A stretch of 64,000 nucleotides of DNA from Siphonodentalium dalli (GCA_032622095.1 CP136065.1:94685343-94749342); one strand, 5' to 3'. Shown: positions 11,214 to 22,685, numbered from the stretch's first letter. Notes: generated from the sequence alone by a model not told the origin. A program made the numbers and translations.

Positions 11214-11581
11214 TTAACCCTTTACCCAACAGAACGGCCCTGTGCCAATGCATTCTCTTATATATGCGAGGCGACCATATTAAAAATGATAAAATTGTCA
11301 AAGAATGTAGAAAAATATTATAAAAATAGTTAAAAATTGTAAGAATTTTTTTGTTTTAGGCCAATGCATTCTCTTATATATGCGAGGTGACCTATGGTCG
11401 ACTCGCATATATAAGAGAATGCATTGGCACAGGGCATAACTGTAACCATCACAATGTGGTCAACGAACCGGTTCCAATGATATCCATATTTGTATGGTGT
11501 TATTGAGACAGACCGAAGATATTTTAGGCTGTTGAAGCTTTATTTGGGCGTTTTTGGCCGTTTTGTTGGGTAAAGGGTTAA
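11214..11581. mobile_element. Family D TTAA element, copy 1
   Basis: TTAA flanks at 11214-11217 and 11578-11581, termini TTAACCCTTTACCCAACA. It holds the shared palindromic core (ccaatgcattctcttatata plus tgcgag and its inverse) and a spacer 'gtttgtatggt..attgagacagaccgaagata'. Orientation is opposite to the adjacent copy 2. Confidence 0.85.
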
Positions 11582-11600
11582 TAAAACTGATGATAATCTT

Positions 11601-11986
11601 TTAACCCTTTACCCAACAAACCGGCCAAAAACGCCCAAATAAAGCTTCAACAGCCTAAAATATCTTCGGTCTGTCTCAATAGAACCATACAAATATGGAT
11701 ATCATTGGAACCGGCTCCTTGACCACATTGTGATAGTTACAGTTATGCCCTGTGCCAATGCATTCTCTTATATATGCGAGTCGACCATAGGTCGCCTCGC
11801 ATATATAAGAGAATGCATTGGCCTAAAAAAAATCTTTTTTTAACACTTTTTACCATTTTTTCTTACATTCTTTAACAATTTTATAATTTTTAATGTGTTA
11901 AGCCAATGCATTCTCTTATATATGGTCGACTCGCATATATAAGAGAATGCATTGGCACAGGGCCCTTCTGTTGGGTAAAGGGTTAA
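11601..11986. mobile_element. Family D TTAA element, copy 2 (inverted)
   Basis: TTAA at 11601-11604 and 11983-11986. The sequence is the reverse complement of copy 1 over most of its length, starting with the 'aaacgcccaaataaagcttc' end. Only about 20 bp separates the two copies, so together they form a ~770-bp inverted repeat. Confidence 0.85.
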
Positions 11987-12112
11987 ATTAAAGCCCTAAA
12001 GACCTCTCATTGAAATTATATTTCTAGATTACAGTACAAAGATCCAACAATTATGTAGCAGAATGGTCATTTCATTGGTCGATGAACCTTCAAAGGGTTA
12101 AATTAGCCTTAC

Positions 12113-12252
12113 CTTGCAATAAATGGAGACCTGGATTCCATCATAATTTTCTTCTCTGAGAATATGTGGTCCTGTTGTCGTGTATCCACTATATGCTTCT
12201 TCTTAAGGCACTTAAGAGCAAAGCTTTTAGCTCTGTCGCTGGAAACCTGCAC
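12113..12252 (-). CDS. PKG exon: ATP-binding Lys and helix C
   Basis: This 140-nt exon (acceptor catcag, donor gtaagg, minus strand) reads [20 protein letters not shown] and continues [27 protein letters not shown] carries the ATP-anchoring lysine of the AxK motif. [18 protein letters not shown] is a near-diagnostic PKG stretch and holds the helix-C glutamate that pairs with the lysine. The exon ends PFIA plus two bases of an Arg codon completed by the next exon. Compared with PKG I, RRHI/KRHI is KKHI and MQGAHSDFI is MMESRSPFI, a normal level of invertebrate divergence. A TTAA motif preceded by aaaggg lies 11 bp past the donor and may be the end of another TTAA element. Confidence 0.95.
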
Positions 12253-12339
12253 CTGATGACAAACAAACAGAGGTGTCAATGGAAGACAAAAGGTAACTAG
12301 AGGTGCGCTGTCCAAATGGGACCAATGGCAGTCGAGAAA

Positions 12340-12690
12340 AAATGCAAACATAATTTCCAAATCGGCTTCTGTGCTTGTAGCAATACAAGCTCGGACAAAA
12401 TTCTGCATGTTGTGAAACTTTTCAGAGTCGAAAGAGGGGGATGACTCCACAAAAAAAAAGTCAGACAGACCTCATAATCGCAAGTGAACAGGTTCCCTTG
12501 GTACTAAATTTATGTGCCAAGTTTAAAAAACCTTGACCGAAAAATGTAGTAATAAAAGCTCGGACAAAATTATGCATTTTGTGAAAATGTAAAATATGAA
12601 TGTAAATATCTGTGCCAAGTTTAAACGAAAATTAACCAAATATGTAGGAATGAAAGCTTGGACAAAATTGTGTCCAAGGTTGGAAGAACA
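12340..12690. repeat. Degenerate tandem units around 'agctcggacaaaatt'
   Basis: 'gtagcaatacaagctcggacaaaattctgcatgttgtg', split here as 'aagctcggacaaaattctgc', recurs near 12385, 12555 and 12650 with 'tgtgccaagttta' between. Three units of about 100-150 bp. Confidence 0.6.
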
Positions 12691-12809
12691 GATGACTTGG
12701 CGCAAGCGACTAGCTGCCGAGGACGGATAAGATGATTCCAGTATACCCCCACCCACCATGGGGTATAATAGGATTAGAGTATAGGGTTAGGTATAATTAA
12801 TTAGAGGAT

Positions 12810-13996
12810 CAGACTTGTTTACCCTCCCGATTTTAATCGTCTTTTCCCGCGCTCCCGATCCGGAAACAGAATCTCCCGATTTTAAATGTCTATACCAGAA
12901 TAAACAAATAATTTACAGTGATTAATAGGCTGTCCCTGTGGCGACTAAAACAGGCGCAAAAATCAATTAGCTAGCGGCTGACCACACACAATGAAGCCAT
13001 GCGGGTGCAATAAATCAATTTAGACTAATCCTACCAGCGACACTGGTATTCATGTCGGCTTTGATTCTTTGGTGAAAGTGACGAAAGAGTAAGTGGAAAC
13101 TTAGCTGTATTTGTCAATATCATAAACGGCGGATTTCCTTACAAGCTTATGTGTGACTATATAACGAAACACATTTTTCTTTCGTCATAACAAATCACTT
13201 ATTTACTAAACTACATTCTTCATCCAATGAACGAATTTAATACGCTATTTCAATCAGACAAAACCATGCTGGGATTCATGCAGACTGAGATGGAAAGGTT
13301 GTTAAGGAAATTCTTAGGAAAGTTCGTGAAAAGCATCGTGATAAAAGCCAGTGACACCATCACCTCGGTACGATATGAGTTAACAGAAAATCAACTTCCG
13401 GATACTAGTCTCGCAGTTGGCATGACAGCGCGCGCATACATCGAGGAGGTCAAAGGGCAAATAAGCCCAAGAGAAGTGAAAACATTTTATGACAGTGCGC
13501 GTACGTTCTATCAGTCAATTGTTGACAAAATGATTCAGAAATTTCCCTTTGAGGAACACATATTTGATGATTTGACCATTCTTAATCCAAAGGAAGAAGC
13601 CAGGGACAATGTTACGGTATCATCGTTGATAAGTTTGTCAAAACGATTTGGGCTAATTCAGACAGATGAGCAATTCGACGATCTCGCAGACGAATTAATC
13701 GACTACAAAACTGCAGTAAATCTTCCAAAGTTCAACCACAAAGATCAACGATGCGAGTCATGCGACGAGTAATGTTGTAATATATTATTATTGATTTTTA
13801 AGTTTATATATAAAATAAAATCATATATAATCATAATAACTTATTCTTTATTTATAGTAGTAGCCCATAAATTCCTTTCTATACGTGATGTTTTAGTAAT
13901 TTACCATCGAAGATAAAATCTCCCTATTTTTATCCAAATCTCCCTATTTATGAAGGTGAATCTCCCTATTTCTGATTTTCAAAGTAAACAAGTCTG
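12810..13996 (+). mobile_element. hAT element carrying an ORF
   Basis: The 1187-bp element has perfect 13-bp inverted termini CAGACTTGTTTAC and a perfect 8-bp target duplication TAGAGGAT (12802-12809 and 13997-14004). Both subterminal regions contain repeated CTCCCGATTTT or TCTCCCTATTT motifs, as expected of hAT transposase binding sites. It carries the ORF at 13227-13772. The intact duplication and termini indicate a fairly recent insertion. Confidence 0.93.
13227..13772 (+). CDS. Transposon-borne ORF, hAT transposase-related fragment
   Basis: This 181-codon ATG-started frame lies inside the hAT element. Its protein has MQTEMERLLRKFLGKFV, then LAVGMTARAYIEEVKGQISP and KTFYDSARTFYQSIVDKMIQ KFPF, and ends acidic with a Cys pair (CESCDE). 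The 'VGMTARAY....FY...R.FY......KFPF' pattern resembles the middle region of uncharacterised hAT-derived proteins (KIAA1586/ZMYM-like) abundant in marine invertebrates; this is recognition from memory, not a search. It lacks an obvious zinc-finger N-terminus and the C-terminal dimerisation segment, so it is likely an internal deletion product that cannot transpose alone. No introns are evident. Confidence 0.65.
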   Translation: MNEFNTLFQSDKTMLGFMQTEMERLLRKFLGKFVKSIVIKASDTITSVRYELTENQLPDTSLAVGMTARAYIEEVKGQISPREVKTFYDSARTFYQSIVDKMIQKFPFEEHIFDDLTILNPKEEARDNVTVSSLISLSKRFGLIQTDEQFDDLADELIDYKTAVNLPKFNHKDQRCESCDE

Positions 13997-14055
13997 TAGA
14001 GGATAGAGGGTCAACTTCAACCAGACCCAAAATCCAAAGTATCAAATTTCCATTT

Positions 14056-14076
14056 GCAGCCCCCCCCCCCCCCCTG
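14056..14076. repeat. Poly-C tract
   Basis: About 16 consecutive C following 'catttgcag'. Confidence 0.9.
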
Positions 14077-14184
14077 CCTTGTAATTGTCTCAAATTTTCC
14101 AAATAGTATCTCAAGATTTCTAACTGTTGGAAATTTCAAACCTTACACCGAACTTTGTTCTAAAAAAAAAAGAAAAGAAGGAAG

Positions 14185-14358
14185 CCTCGCATATATAAGA
14201 GAATACTTTGGCCTAACAATATTTACCTTGATCTTGTAAGCCAGTGCATACTCTTATATATGCGAGGCTCCCTATGGGAGACTCGTATATATAAGAGAAT
14301 GCACTGGCACAGAATCTTTAATACTGCACCTGCGCAGCTCCCGTCATCAAAGGGTTAA
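14185..14358. mobile_element. Family C TTAA element, 5' truncated
   Basis: It contains both core hairpins and the spacer 'caatatttaccttgatcttg', and ends 'gtcatcaaagggTTAA' at 14358. The left terminus is missing. Confidence 0.75.
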
Positions 14359-14459
14359 TTAACTTAACAGTAGTTGGAAGATTGAACTATCAGAACAATT
14401 TCATTAAGTTTTGTCTGAAATTTATATTGGGATGAAGAAGATATACCTTTGGAGACTTA

Positions 14460-14830
14460 ATTGTTTCTTTTAACCACTTCTATACTAACTAGATTCTCCC
14501 ATTCAGTTACAAAAGTGTAAATTGGAATTTGTCTATCAGTCATTTGAAGGGGTGTTAACTAGGATAACTAGCAAGCAACAAAGGTAATACAAGTGCAGAA
14601 GGATTCATTTTTATTGGTGGGAAATGTTTAGATATGGCCGTTTGTTGAACTTATTATAAATAATAATAAATAATGACCAGTTTTATATAGCGATTAACCA
14701 ATTACTTGCTCTAACACGCTTGGTACAATATTACCCCAGTCATTTGTACAAGCCAACCAATTATCTGAACTTTTCCTAAGGGAACTACTCATCAATGAGT
14801 ATTTAATAAAGATTCTTTATTTATTAAAGA
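14460..14830. repeat. Family H remnant
   Basis: 'ttctatactaactagattctcccattcagttac' (shown as 'agattctcccattcagttac') and the terminal 'ctactcatcaatgagtattta' match the better-preserved copy at 44181-44727. The terminal TTAA motifs are decayed. Confidence 0.6.
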
Positions 14831-15620
14831 ATGGGATAATATCTCAAATTTTTGGCCATATTTACAACTTTTATCAAGCGAATGACAGCTAGTTCACATT
14901 GATCCAGTAACGTCCCATCAAGATACATGTAAGATGAGTGTGGTGAGAATCATCACTTGTAGTAAATTGTATATTATTTGTTGGTGGCATTCTGATTTTG
15001 TGTGGTTCATGATCGAGTCCGGCTTCCATTGCTAAACTCATTTCTCAATCAGATATAGATTCTTGCAGAAGGTAATCAAGATCATTGATATCCCCATGGT
15101 ATCAGTGATAACTTCTGATGAAGAGAATGAACTATACTAACTACAAGTATCTGTGATGAAATTAACTAAAGGCAGTCTGTTATTACTGATAAAAGGGTCA
15201 GTGTCATAGCAATTCGGGCTGCTACAAACTTAAAATCAATTTGATGAGGAATGTGCAATAACCCATCAACTAATCACTTCCAATTGAAAAAAAATTGAAT
15301 TAGATATTGGGAATCTACATACTGTAATAAAATGCCTTCACACATTGGGAAATTGGGGAAAAACATGGTGCATTTGGCAATGGAAACGGGGCCTCAATTC
15401 ATCAGCCCTATTGCTGCTGCCAAGGATATTCGCTCTGATTGAGTTTAAAATGAAATTGTCAATGACACTCAACTTGGAGAGGGGATCATGTCATGCATTA
15501 CAGTCAAGAGTATTGATACATCTGAAATGATACAATCATGCATATCATGATTTTAGTTCATGACATGATAGGCGATTCTCGAATCACTTGACACTTACAA
15601 AAGAAAATATTGAAATTATA
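14830..15620. other. Intron sequence without recognised feature
   Basis: Unique-looking AT-rich sequence with short reading frames that resemble no family I know. Confidence 0.5.
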
Positions 15621-15761
15621 ACCAGCAGAATTATGGGTAATTTTTCAGGATTTAGTCGGAAATATGGCTTGTTGCCATTCATCGGAAAGCTCTCACTAAA
15701 TCCTGAAAAATTACCCATAATTCTGCTGTGGTTAAGGAGTCGATTATTTTGGGCATTACTG
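15621..15761. repeat. Family A MITE, left end missing
   Basis: It begins within the left arm at 'accagcagaattatgggtaa', turns at 'ggaaagctctcac' and retains the right terminus GGGCATTACTG followed by TA. Part of the right arm near the centre is deleted. Confidence 0.82.
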
Positions 15762-16024
15762 TAGTCACACTGGGACAAATTTTAGATTAGTTGGACACTA
15801 ATGTTGAATGCTAGATTTACCACTCACAGCCACTAAGGAACTGTATATATATACATGTAGTCGACAAAATATATTAAAATGTGGGGATAAGCATATTGCA
15901 ATACATCTGTTAGAACATATCGCCATACGATTCTTCAGAAAGAATCAATATGATACACATGTTTCAAAATTAATTTACACACTCCTAGTTATGGATTATT
16001 TAGGCATTTATATTGGGATAAGGG

Positions 16025-16274
16025 TTAACCCTTTCATGACGGGAGCTACGCTGGGGCAGCGTTAAAGAACCTGTGCCAATGCATTCACTTATATATGCAA
16101 GTCTCCCATACGGAGCCTCTCATATATAATAGAATGTACTGGCTTACAAGGTCAAAGTAAATATTGTTTGGCCAATGTATTCTCTTATATACAAGGTTCC
16201 TCACATATAAATGAGAATGCCTTGGCACAGGGTTTTCGCAAATTTTCAAAAAGCTCAAGTCATGGAAGGGTTGA
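16025..16274. mobile_element. Family C TTAA element next to exon donor
   Basis: It starts TTAACCCTTTCATGACGGGA and ends 'gtcatggaagggttg', with two core hairpins and 'caaggtcaaagtaaatattg' between them. Its right end sits 20 bp from the donor of the PKG glycine-loop exon (16295). Confidence 0.82.
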
Positions 16275-16294
16275 AACTAGTTTACTGAACTAAC

Positions 16295-16433
16295 CAGTTC
16301 AACTCTTCCGAATCCACCCATTCCGAGTGTGGCAACCACCTCCAGTTCCCCAAGCTGTAGTGTGTGAAACTCGGCATCGGCTGTTTCTCTTGTTGGCGAC
16401 AGAGGAGCATCAGTTGGCGTGCTGGAACTAGTT
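16295..16433 (-). CDS. PKG exon: linker and glycine-rich loop of kinase
   Basis: The 139-nt exon follows tgattccag and ends at gttagt on the minus strand. It starts with a Ser/Thr/Pro-rich stretch (TSSSTPTDAPLSPTRETADA) and then enters the kinase domain with LGELEVVATLGMGGFGRVEL. GMGGFGRV is the glycine-rich ATP loop, equivalent to GVGGFGRV of PKG I. The Ser/Pro-rich start has no counterpart in the PKG I linker I know, so it may be a lineage-specific or alternatively spliced insertion. The exon ends in phase 0, as the next exon (VQVSSD) requires. A TTAA-flanked family C MITE ends 20 bp inside the downstream intron. Confidence 0.93.
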
Positions 16434-17940
16434 CTGGAATCAGGTAAAAAACAATTATTTAATTCAGCAAAACAGTGAGTAACATAGGCGGTCATACAAA
16501 AATAGCACAGAAGTGATTGATGAGGTGGATTTGGCTCTGAAATTCTGAATATAGAATAAATTGAATGATGAAAAAAAAATAGCACTGACACAAGGTCTCA
16601 ACTCATTAGACGGAGGATCTCTGGTAGAGGAAAGGAAATCCAATACGTGAGGATATGGCTATAGTGTCAATAAATCACACCACACGCAATGTACTATTGC
16701 ACCACCTACAGATGTATTCAAGGCTCTTTGTTTCCTATATCGAGCTGAAAATATAGGGTCGGTAGGTCAGGGTAGGTAGGCAAAAACTGTTTTTTTTCAA
16801 TATCTTCCAACAGGATGGTAAATATGGTGCATAAAGATACAATCAACTCTTTCACAACCATTTTGTCTTTATTTGGAAGAATCGAGTTGTAAAATGAAGT
16901 TACATGAGAACATTGAAGTCATACCTTACACATTATTATGTTTTAATGGACTTGTGACCACTTGTCACTCCCTTTCCCACAAATCAGATTCCATTTTCAA
17001 ACATGATAAACTTCAATTAATTCTCTTAAAAGTTAAATATTGCTTCATGTAAAGACAAAACAATTCAAGTCCCATGTTCCCATTTAAAAAAAAAATTTCA
17101 GGCCTTATGCAAAAATACATTTTACTTGTTGTTCAGACTGATGTAAAAATAAACATGTTCGGGACAAGTAACACCACCAGAAATAATAAACTTTCTAGCA
17201 TGGCTTATGAGGTGTAAATAAGAATAAATATTGTGAGGCCAATTATTGTTATAAATATTGTTTGGCTCCTTATTGGCACAGGGTTTTCGGATAGCTCCAG
17301 TCATGAATAGGTTAAAGATTTAAACATTCAGTCAACTAGTTTTATGGTATCACACAGCCATCACTTATCGAGCCTTCAGACAACTATCCTCAGTCGGCGG
17401 ATTGAATAGACGATTATTACGAATGTTGTACATGTACCTATAAATCTGGTAGAATGTGCAAAGTGAAAATCTCACTGTTCACGATTATCCTTGCATTGCC
17501 GGGTTCAATGGTCCTTTACTCATCATCGTCATTTTGCGAAATGGATTTTCCTTTCAACATTAAAAATATTACGATTGGCGACTAGCTAAACAAAAATTGT
17601 GAATTTGTAAAACCTCATAAGAGTCCTTATCGACAGATTGATCTTCTCACTTTCTCATTTCTTGTCTTATATATAACCAGTCAAAAATACTTATTACACT
17701 CGAAGACGACACAAATATAATTAGTTATTATGACCCAGCCGACAACTTTTTTTTTACAGAAACAAGATATTTAAAAAATATTTTTTTGCCCATGGTGTTT
17801 AGTTTGTGTAAGACCTCTCATCAAATCATTTTATGAGTCATAATAACATGGGAAAATTAGACTAATTCAGATACTAATGTGTTGGCTTTATTAATTTGTA
17901 TTTGCAAACAATAGCAACGCCAGGGCATTGTAAAATACGC
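16434..17940. other. Intron sequence, mostly unique
   Basis: No exon recognised. A fragment of family C ('ggcacagggttttcg', 'agctccagtcatgaatagg') lies at 17220-17313, and a GGTAGG-rich patch at 16757-16785. Confidence 0.5.
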
Positions 17941-18065
17941 ACGTGGTAATTTCAATAAGGGTCATAACTCTGGTAAAAATTAGTGGACGGAAAACAAATT
18001 AGAACTTGACCTGTATTTTGGGCTAGTAAACTCACATACCAAATTTCGTTCCATTCAGTTCAGAC
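17940..18065. repeat. Family K unit, left part, split by foldback
   Basis: 'agggtcataactctggtaaa' and 'cataccaaatttcgttccat' match family K. The unit is interrupted after 'cagttcagac' by the foldback element and resumes at 21371, ending near a GACAGACAGACTGAC tail at 21401. Confidence 0.8.
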
Positions 18066-21000
18066 AGGTGTGTGTCTTTTTACCGGATTTCGACCCGGAT
18101 TCGGGTATGAATTAATTTCATGCTTGTTTTATCACACATTTAACCCATTAAAAGCCGTTTCTGACACGCGGAAACTGGTTAGGAGGTGAGATTAAACCAA
18201 TATAGGGCTGTCGTGCTCATTCAACCCGATTAATCGTATTTAAAGGTACATATCGTGCCCGGATCAGCATACTTCTTATTTTTTCATATAGACACGGCGG
18301 TTGGATTGATTTTACGTGATCATGATGGCATTTAAGGGAACACACCATGTCCGGATCCGAATTAATTATCTCGTAATTATTGATCCTATTTAAAGGTAGA
18401 TATCATGTCCGGATCCGGTGTTTTTCTCTCTCTTTTTTTCCATATAAATTATCGTCTTTTTTATATATTAAATGTCACGTGGAACAAAGTTATAAGTTGA
18501 TTTTGAGACGTTATACTAGGCTGTTGGATTAATTTCACGGAATGATTATCGCATTTAAAGGTGCACACCATGTGCGGAACCAAATTAATTTCCACGTATT
18601 TACTGATAATATTTAAAGGCACAGATTAAGCCCGGATCCGGATTTTTCTTCTTATAAAGTAATGCTTATTTAATACAATAAATGTAAACTGAGTCGCGTG
18701 GAACTAGTTTATAGATGTTGATGTTTAGATCAGATCATTCCCGGATTCGGATATGAATAGTTCTTTTCTATTTCATATAAATAGTCAAGTATTTAATACA
18801 TTAGATGGCAGCTGAGCCACGCGGAACTCAGTTTATTTGGAAACAGTGAACATGGCGCTTGGATTGATTTCACGCGAGAATGAGCCCATTTACAGACAAA
18901 CTTTATGCCCGGATCTGGATCCGGATTTTATGTGTCTTTTTCTAATTTCGACCCGAACCCTGATCTCAATTTTATATTTATTGTAACCCATGTTTAAAAG
19001 TATATTATATTCCGAAAATGATTAGATTCGTGGATTGGCAGGCGGTTTAGAAGTTCCTATGTATAATTCGTACCTGTTTCCGCGTGACTCAGTTGCCATT
19101 TGATGAATTAAATACAAGACTAAACATCAACATCTATAACCTGGTTCCACGTGACTCAGCTGACATTTAATGTATTAAATAGGCATTAATTCATGAGAAA
19201 AAAATCCGGATCCGGGCATAATCTGTACCTTTAAGTTTTATCAGTAAATACGCGGTAATTAATTTGGATCCGCACATGGTGTGTACCTTTAAATGCGATA
19301 ATCCTTCCGTGAAATCAATCCAAAAGCCGAGTCTAACGTCTCAAAATCAACTTATATAGTATTTTGTACTAATAGTACCATTTCAGTAATTGATAGATAT
19401 CTGTTGTATATTTATTAAACAACCATGCGGTATATGGACAGGTTATATTTTCTGTTCTGTTCAAACCCAACCTGTGCCATGTTTCCGTGTGTCTGAAATG
19501 TCTTTCAATGTGTTAAATGTGGGATATAATAAACATAAAATGCAAACCCGGTTAGGGTCGAAAATCAGCAAAAAGACACATCAAATCCGGATTCAAATAG
19601 GGAAATAAAGTGTGTCTTTAAACGGACTAATTCTAAAACCTGGTTCCACGTGACTCCGCTGGCATTTAATGTATTAAATAGGAGTTAATTTATAAGTGAA
19701 GTGAAAGGAGAACAATCGGGATCCGGGCATAATCTGTACCTTTAAAAATGATTAATAAATACGCGATAATTATTCGGATCCGTGCATGGCATGCACCTTT
19801 AAATGCGATCATCCTTCCGTGAAATAAATCCAACAGCCTGGTCTAACCTCTCAAAATCAACTTCTAACTTCCTCTTAACTCAGCTGACATTTAATATATT
19901 AAATAGGCGTTAATTTATATGGAGATTTTGTTTTTAAAACCGGATACGGGCATGGTCTGTACCTTTAAACTAGATAATCACTGTATAAACTGTAGCTGGC
20001 TGCAACGGGATGAATATGCTAGCAGTGTTTTTATAACAATTCGGGCGGCCAGACTATATAATCACTGTATAAACAGTAGCGGGCTGCAACGGGATGAATA
20101 TGCTATCCGTGTTTTTATAACGATTCGGGCGTCGTGACAAAAAATGCTTAATACAAGTCGTAAATCTATCTCACTTAAACCGGCTTAAATATCGAATTTA
20201 CAATAGTAATACTACTAGTATCACAAATATAATCGTTTATAATCGAACTAAAACAATAAACCATTTAAACTGCACCAGGTTTTTTTGTGGGCTGGAGAAC
20301 AAAAAATCTTCACAAAAGCAAGTCAATTTATTTCAACCCCAATGATATTACTGTTAAACGCAACCTGTGCCATGTTTTCGCGGGTCTGAAATGTTTTTTA
20401 ATGTGTTAAACATGGGTTATAATAAACATAAAATTGAGATCAGGGTTCGGGTCGAAATTAGAAAAAGACACATAAAATCCAGATCCAGATCCGGGCATAA
20501 AGTTTGTCTGTAAATGGGCTCATTCTCGCGTGAAATCAATCCAAGCGCCATGTTCACCGTTTCCAAATAAACTGAGTTCCGCGTGGCTCAGCTGCCATTT
20601 AATGTATTAAATACTTGACTATTTATATGAAATAGAAAAGAACTATCCGTATCCGAATCCGGGAATGATCTGATCTAAATATCAACATCTATAACCTAGT
20701 TCCACGTGACTCAGTTTACATTTATTGTATTAAATAAGCATTACTTTATAAGAAGAAAAATCCGGATCCGGGCATAATCTGTACCTTTAAATATTATCAG
20801 TAAATACGTGGAAATTAATTCGGTTCCGCACATGGTGTGTACCTTTAAATGCGATAATCATTCCGTGAAATCAATCCAACAGCCTAGTATAATGTCTCAA
20901 AATCAACTTATAACTTTGTTCCACGTGACATTTAATATATCAAAAAGACGATAATTTATATGGAAAAAAAGAGAGAGAAAAAAATCGGATCCGGACATGA

Positions 21001-21370
21001 TATCTACCTTTAAATATGATCAATAATTACGAGATAATTAATTCGGATCCGGACATGGTGTGTTCCCTTAAATGCCATCATGATCACGTAAAATCAATCC
21101 AACCGCCGTGTCTATATGAAAAAATAAGAAGTATGCTGATCCGGGCACGATATGTACCTTTAAATACGATTAATCGGGTTGAATGAGCACGACAGCCCTA
21201 TATTGGTTTAATCTCACCTCCTAATCAGTTTCCGCGTGTCAGAAACGGCTTTTAATGGGTTAAATGTGTGATAAAACAAGCATGAAATTCATACCCGAAT
21301 CCGGGTCGAAATCCGGTAAAAAGACACCTAAATCCGGGTCGAAATCCGGAATCCGGTAAAAAGACACACC
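18066..21370. mobile_element. 3.3-kb foldback element with long modular arms
   Basis: The termini are aGGTGTGTGTCTTTTTACCGG and the inverse of GGTGTGTCTTTTTACCGG. The outer arms (about 18066-19000 and 20400-21370) are inverted copies of each other at high identity. A perfect 10-bp duplication CAGTTCAGAC flanks it (18056-18065, 21371-21380). Each arm is built from modules around 'atttaaaggtaca', 'CCGGATCCGG', 'cacgtggaac' and 'ttaatacattaaatg'. No transposase frame is present. Long arms plus a 9-11-bp duplication fit Mutator-like or FB-type elements (inference). Confidence 0.87.
19965..20130. repeat. Direct repeat in foldback centre
   Basis: 'ataatcactgtataaac' then 'ggctgcaacgggatgaatat' then 'gtttttataac.attcgggc' occurs twice, about 85 bp apart. 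It marks a spacer that does not take part in the main inverted arms. The 72-codon frame across it is a product of the duplication. Confidence 0.75.
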
Positions 21371-21628
21371 CAGTTCAGACTTACTAAAGTTATGACTAGA
21401 CAGACAGACTGACCAATAACATAATACATCCTGTTTAAAAAAATGGTCATATAAAAATGATTTCAACAGTGATTATATAAGATTAGAATTAATAAGTGAT
21501 CAAGTGGAATAATCGCCAATTGATATGTCAAGACTTGCCTGAGTTTTTATATAAATATATCCCTTTATCTATCAAGAGGTCTTTTTCCCTGAGGTTCATA
21601 AAACAACTAATAAACTTGCTCTGACCTA

Positions 21629-21838
21629 CAGTAATGCCCGAAGTATAGGACCCTTTAACCACAGCAGAATTATGGGAAATATTAGGATTTAGTCGGAAAT
21701 ATGGCTTGTTGCCATTTATCGAAAAGCTCTCACCAAGAGCTTTCTGATGAATGGCAACAAGCCACATTTCCGACTAAATCCTGAAAATTTCCCATAATTC
21801 TGCTGTGGTTTAGGGGTTGATCATTTAGGACATTAGTG
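21629..21838. repeat. Family A palindromic MITE, full length
   Basis: 210 bp, TA-flanked, starting CAGTAATGCCCGAAGTATAG and ending with decayed GGACATTAGTG. Arms pair almost end to end. Confidence 0.87.
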
Positions 21839-21839
21839 T

Positions 21840-22468
21840 AATCCCAAGAAAAATTACTTATAATGAAATCAATGATGTATTGGAAACTAGAAGTTAGATA
21901 TGAATATTGTAAAGGGTGAAATTAAATTTCCACCTGCCAGTGCGATAAATCAGAAAAAAAACCATTCTTCACTAGCCAAACCAAATGCAAATAATTGAAC
22001 AGCTCGATTGCACTCTAAAATAATTCAAGATTTACGACTTTGAAAAAAACCATTACAATAATATTTCTCGATATTGGCGTTAAAAATGTTCAAAGATATA
22101 TACTTTATTGATATGAGCAATCATATCTCTCGTTCTTAAAGGGATTATCTGTTATTTGGGAAGATTACTTCGATTTTTTGGTCTACACAGAGACAGATGA
22201 ATGTGAATCTTGTCTGATGAGGGTATATACGGCATGCTATTTTGGTGATCTAGCTGACTTGATTGATGCCTATAAGCCAATATCCTACGACTATTGTGAG
22301 TGGATCACGTCTAATGAAACGAGATCTCTCCTGAAGATAAATAACCATCATGAAAATATTTTCATCATTGTAGAGATGACATGGCATCATCCGTCTTTAT
22401 TCTCCTGAGCGGAACTCTAAGTTTTGGTTTTCAATTTGAAGTTTTCCACACTGAACAAGAATATGGTT
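21840..22468. other. Intron sequence without recognised feature
   Basis: AT-rich, no repeat match within the window. The 76-codon frame at 22178-22408 resembles nothing known to me. Confidence 0.5.
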
Positions 22469-22685
22469 TTAACCATTCTATGACTGGAGCTTCCTGAAAT
22501 AATGTGAAAAGCCTGTGCCAATGCATTTTCTTATATATGCAAGTCTCCCATAGGAAGCAATTCATTAGCCTAACAATATTTACCTTGACCTTGTAAGCCA
22601 GTACATTCTCTTATATATGTGAGGCTCGCACATATATAAGAGAATGCACAGGCACAGGATATTTAATGCTGCCATTATGAAAGCA
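22469..22685. mobile_element. Family C TTAA element, rearranged
   Basis: It starts TTAACCATTCTATGACTGGA; the first core hairpin is partly deleted and the second intact. It fuses directly with a family B copy at about 22682. Confidence 0.75.

Noticed and set aside
18200-18235. hAT-like 'tagggctgtcgtg' terminus inside the foldback
   Set aside because: The flanks are part of the foldback palindrome, so there is no independent target duplication.
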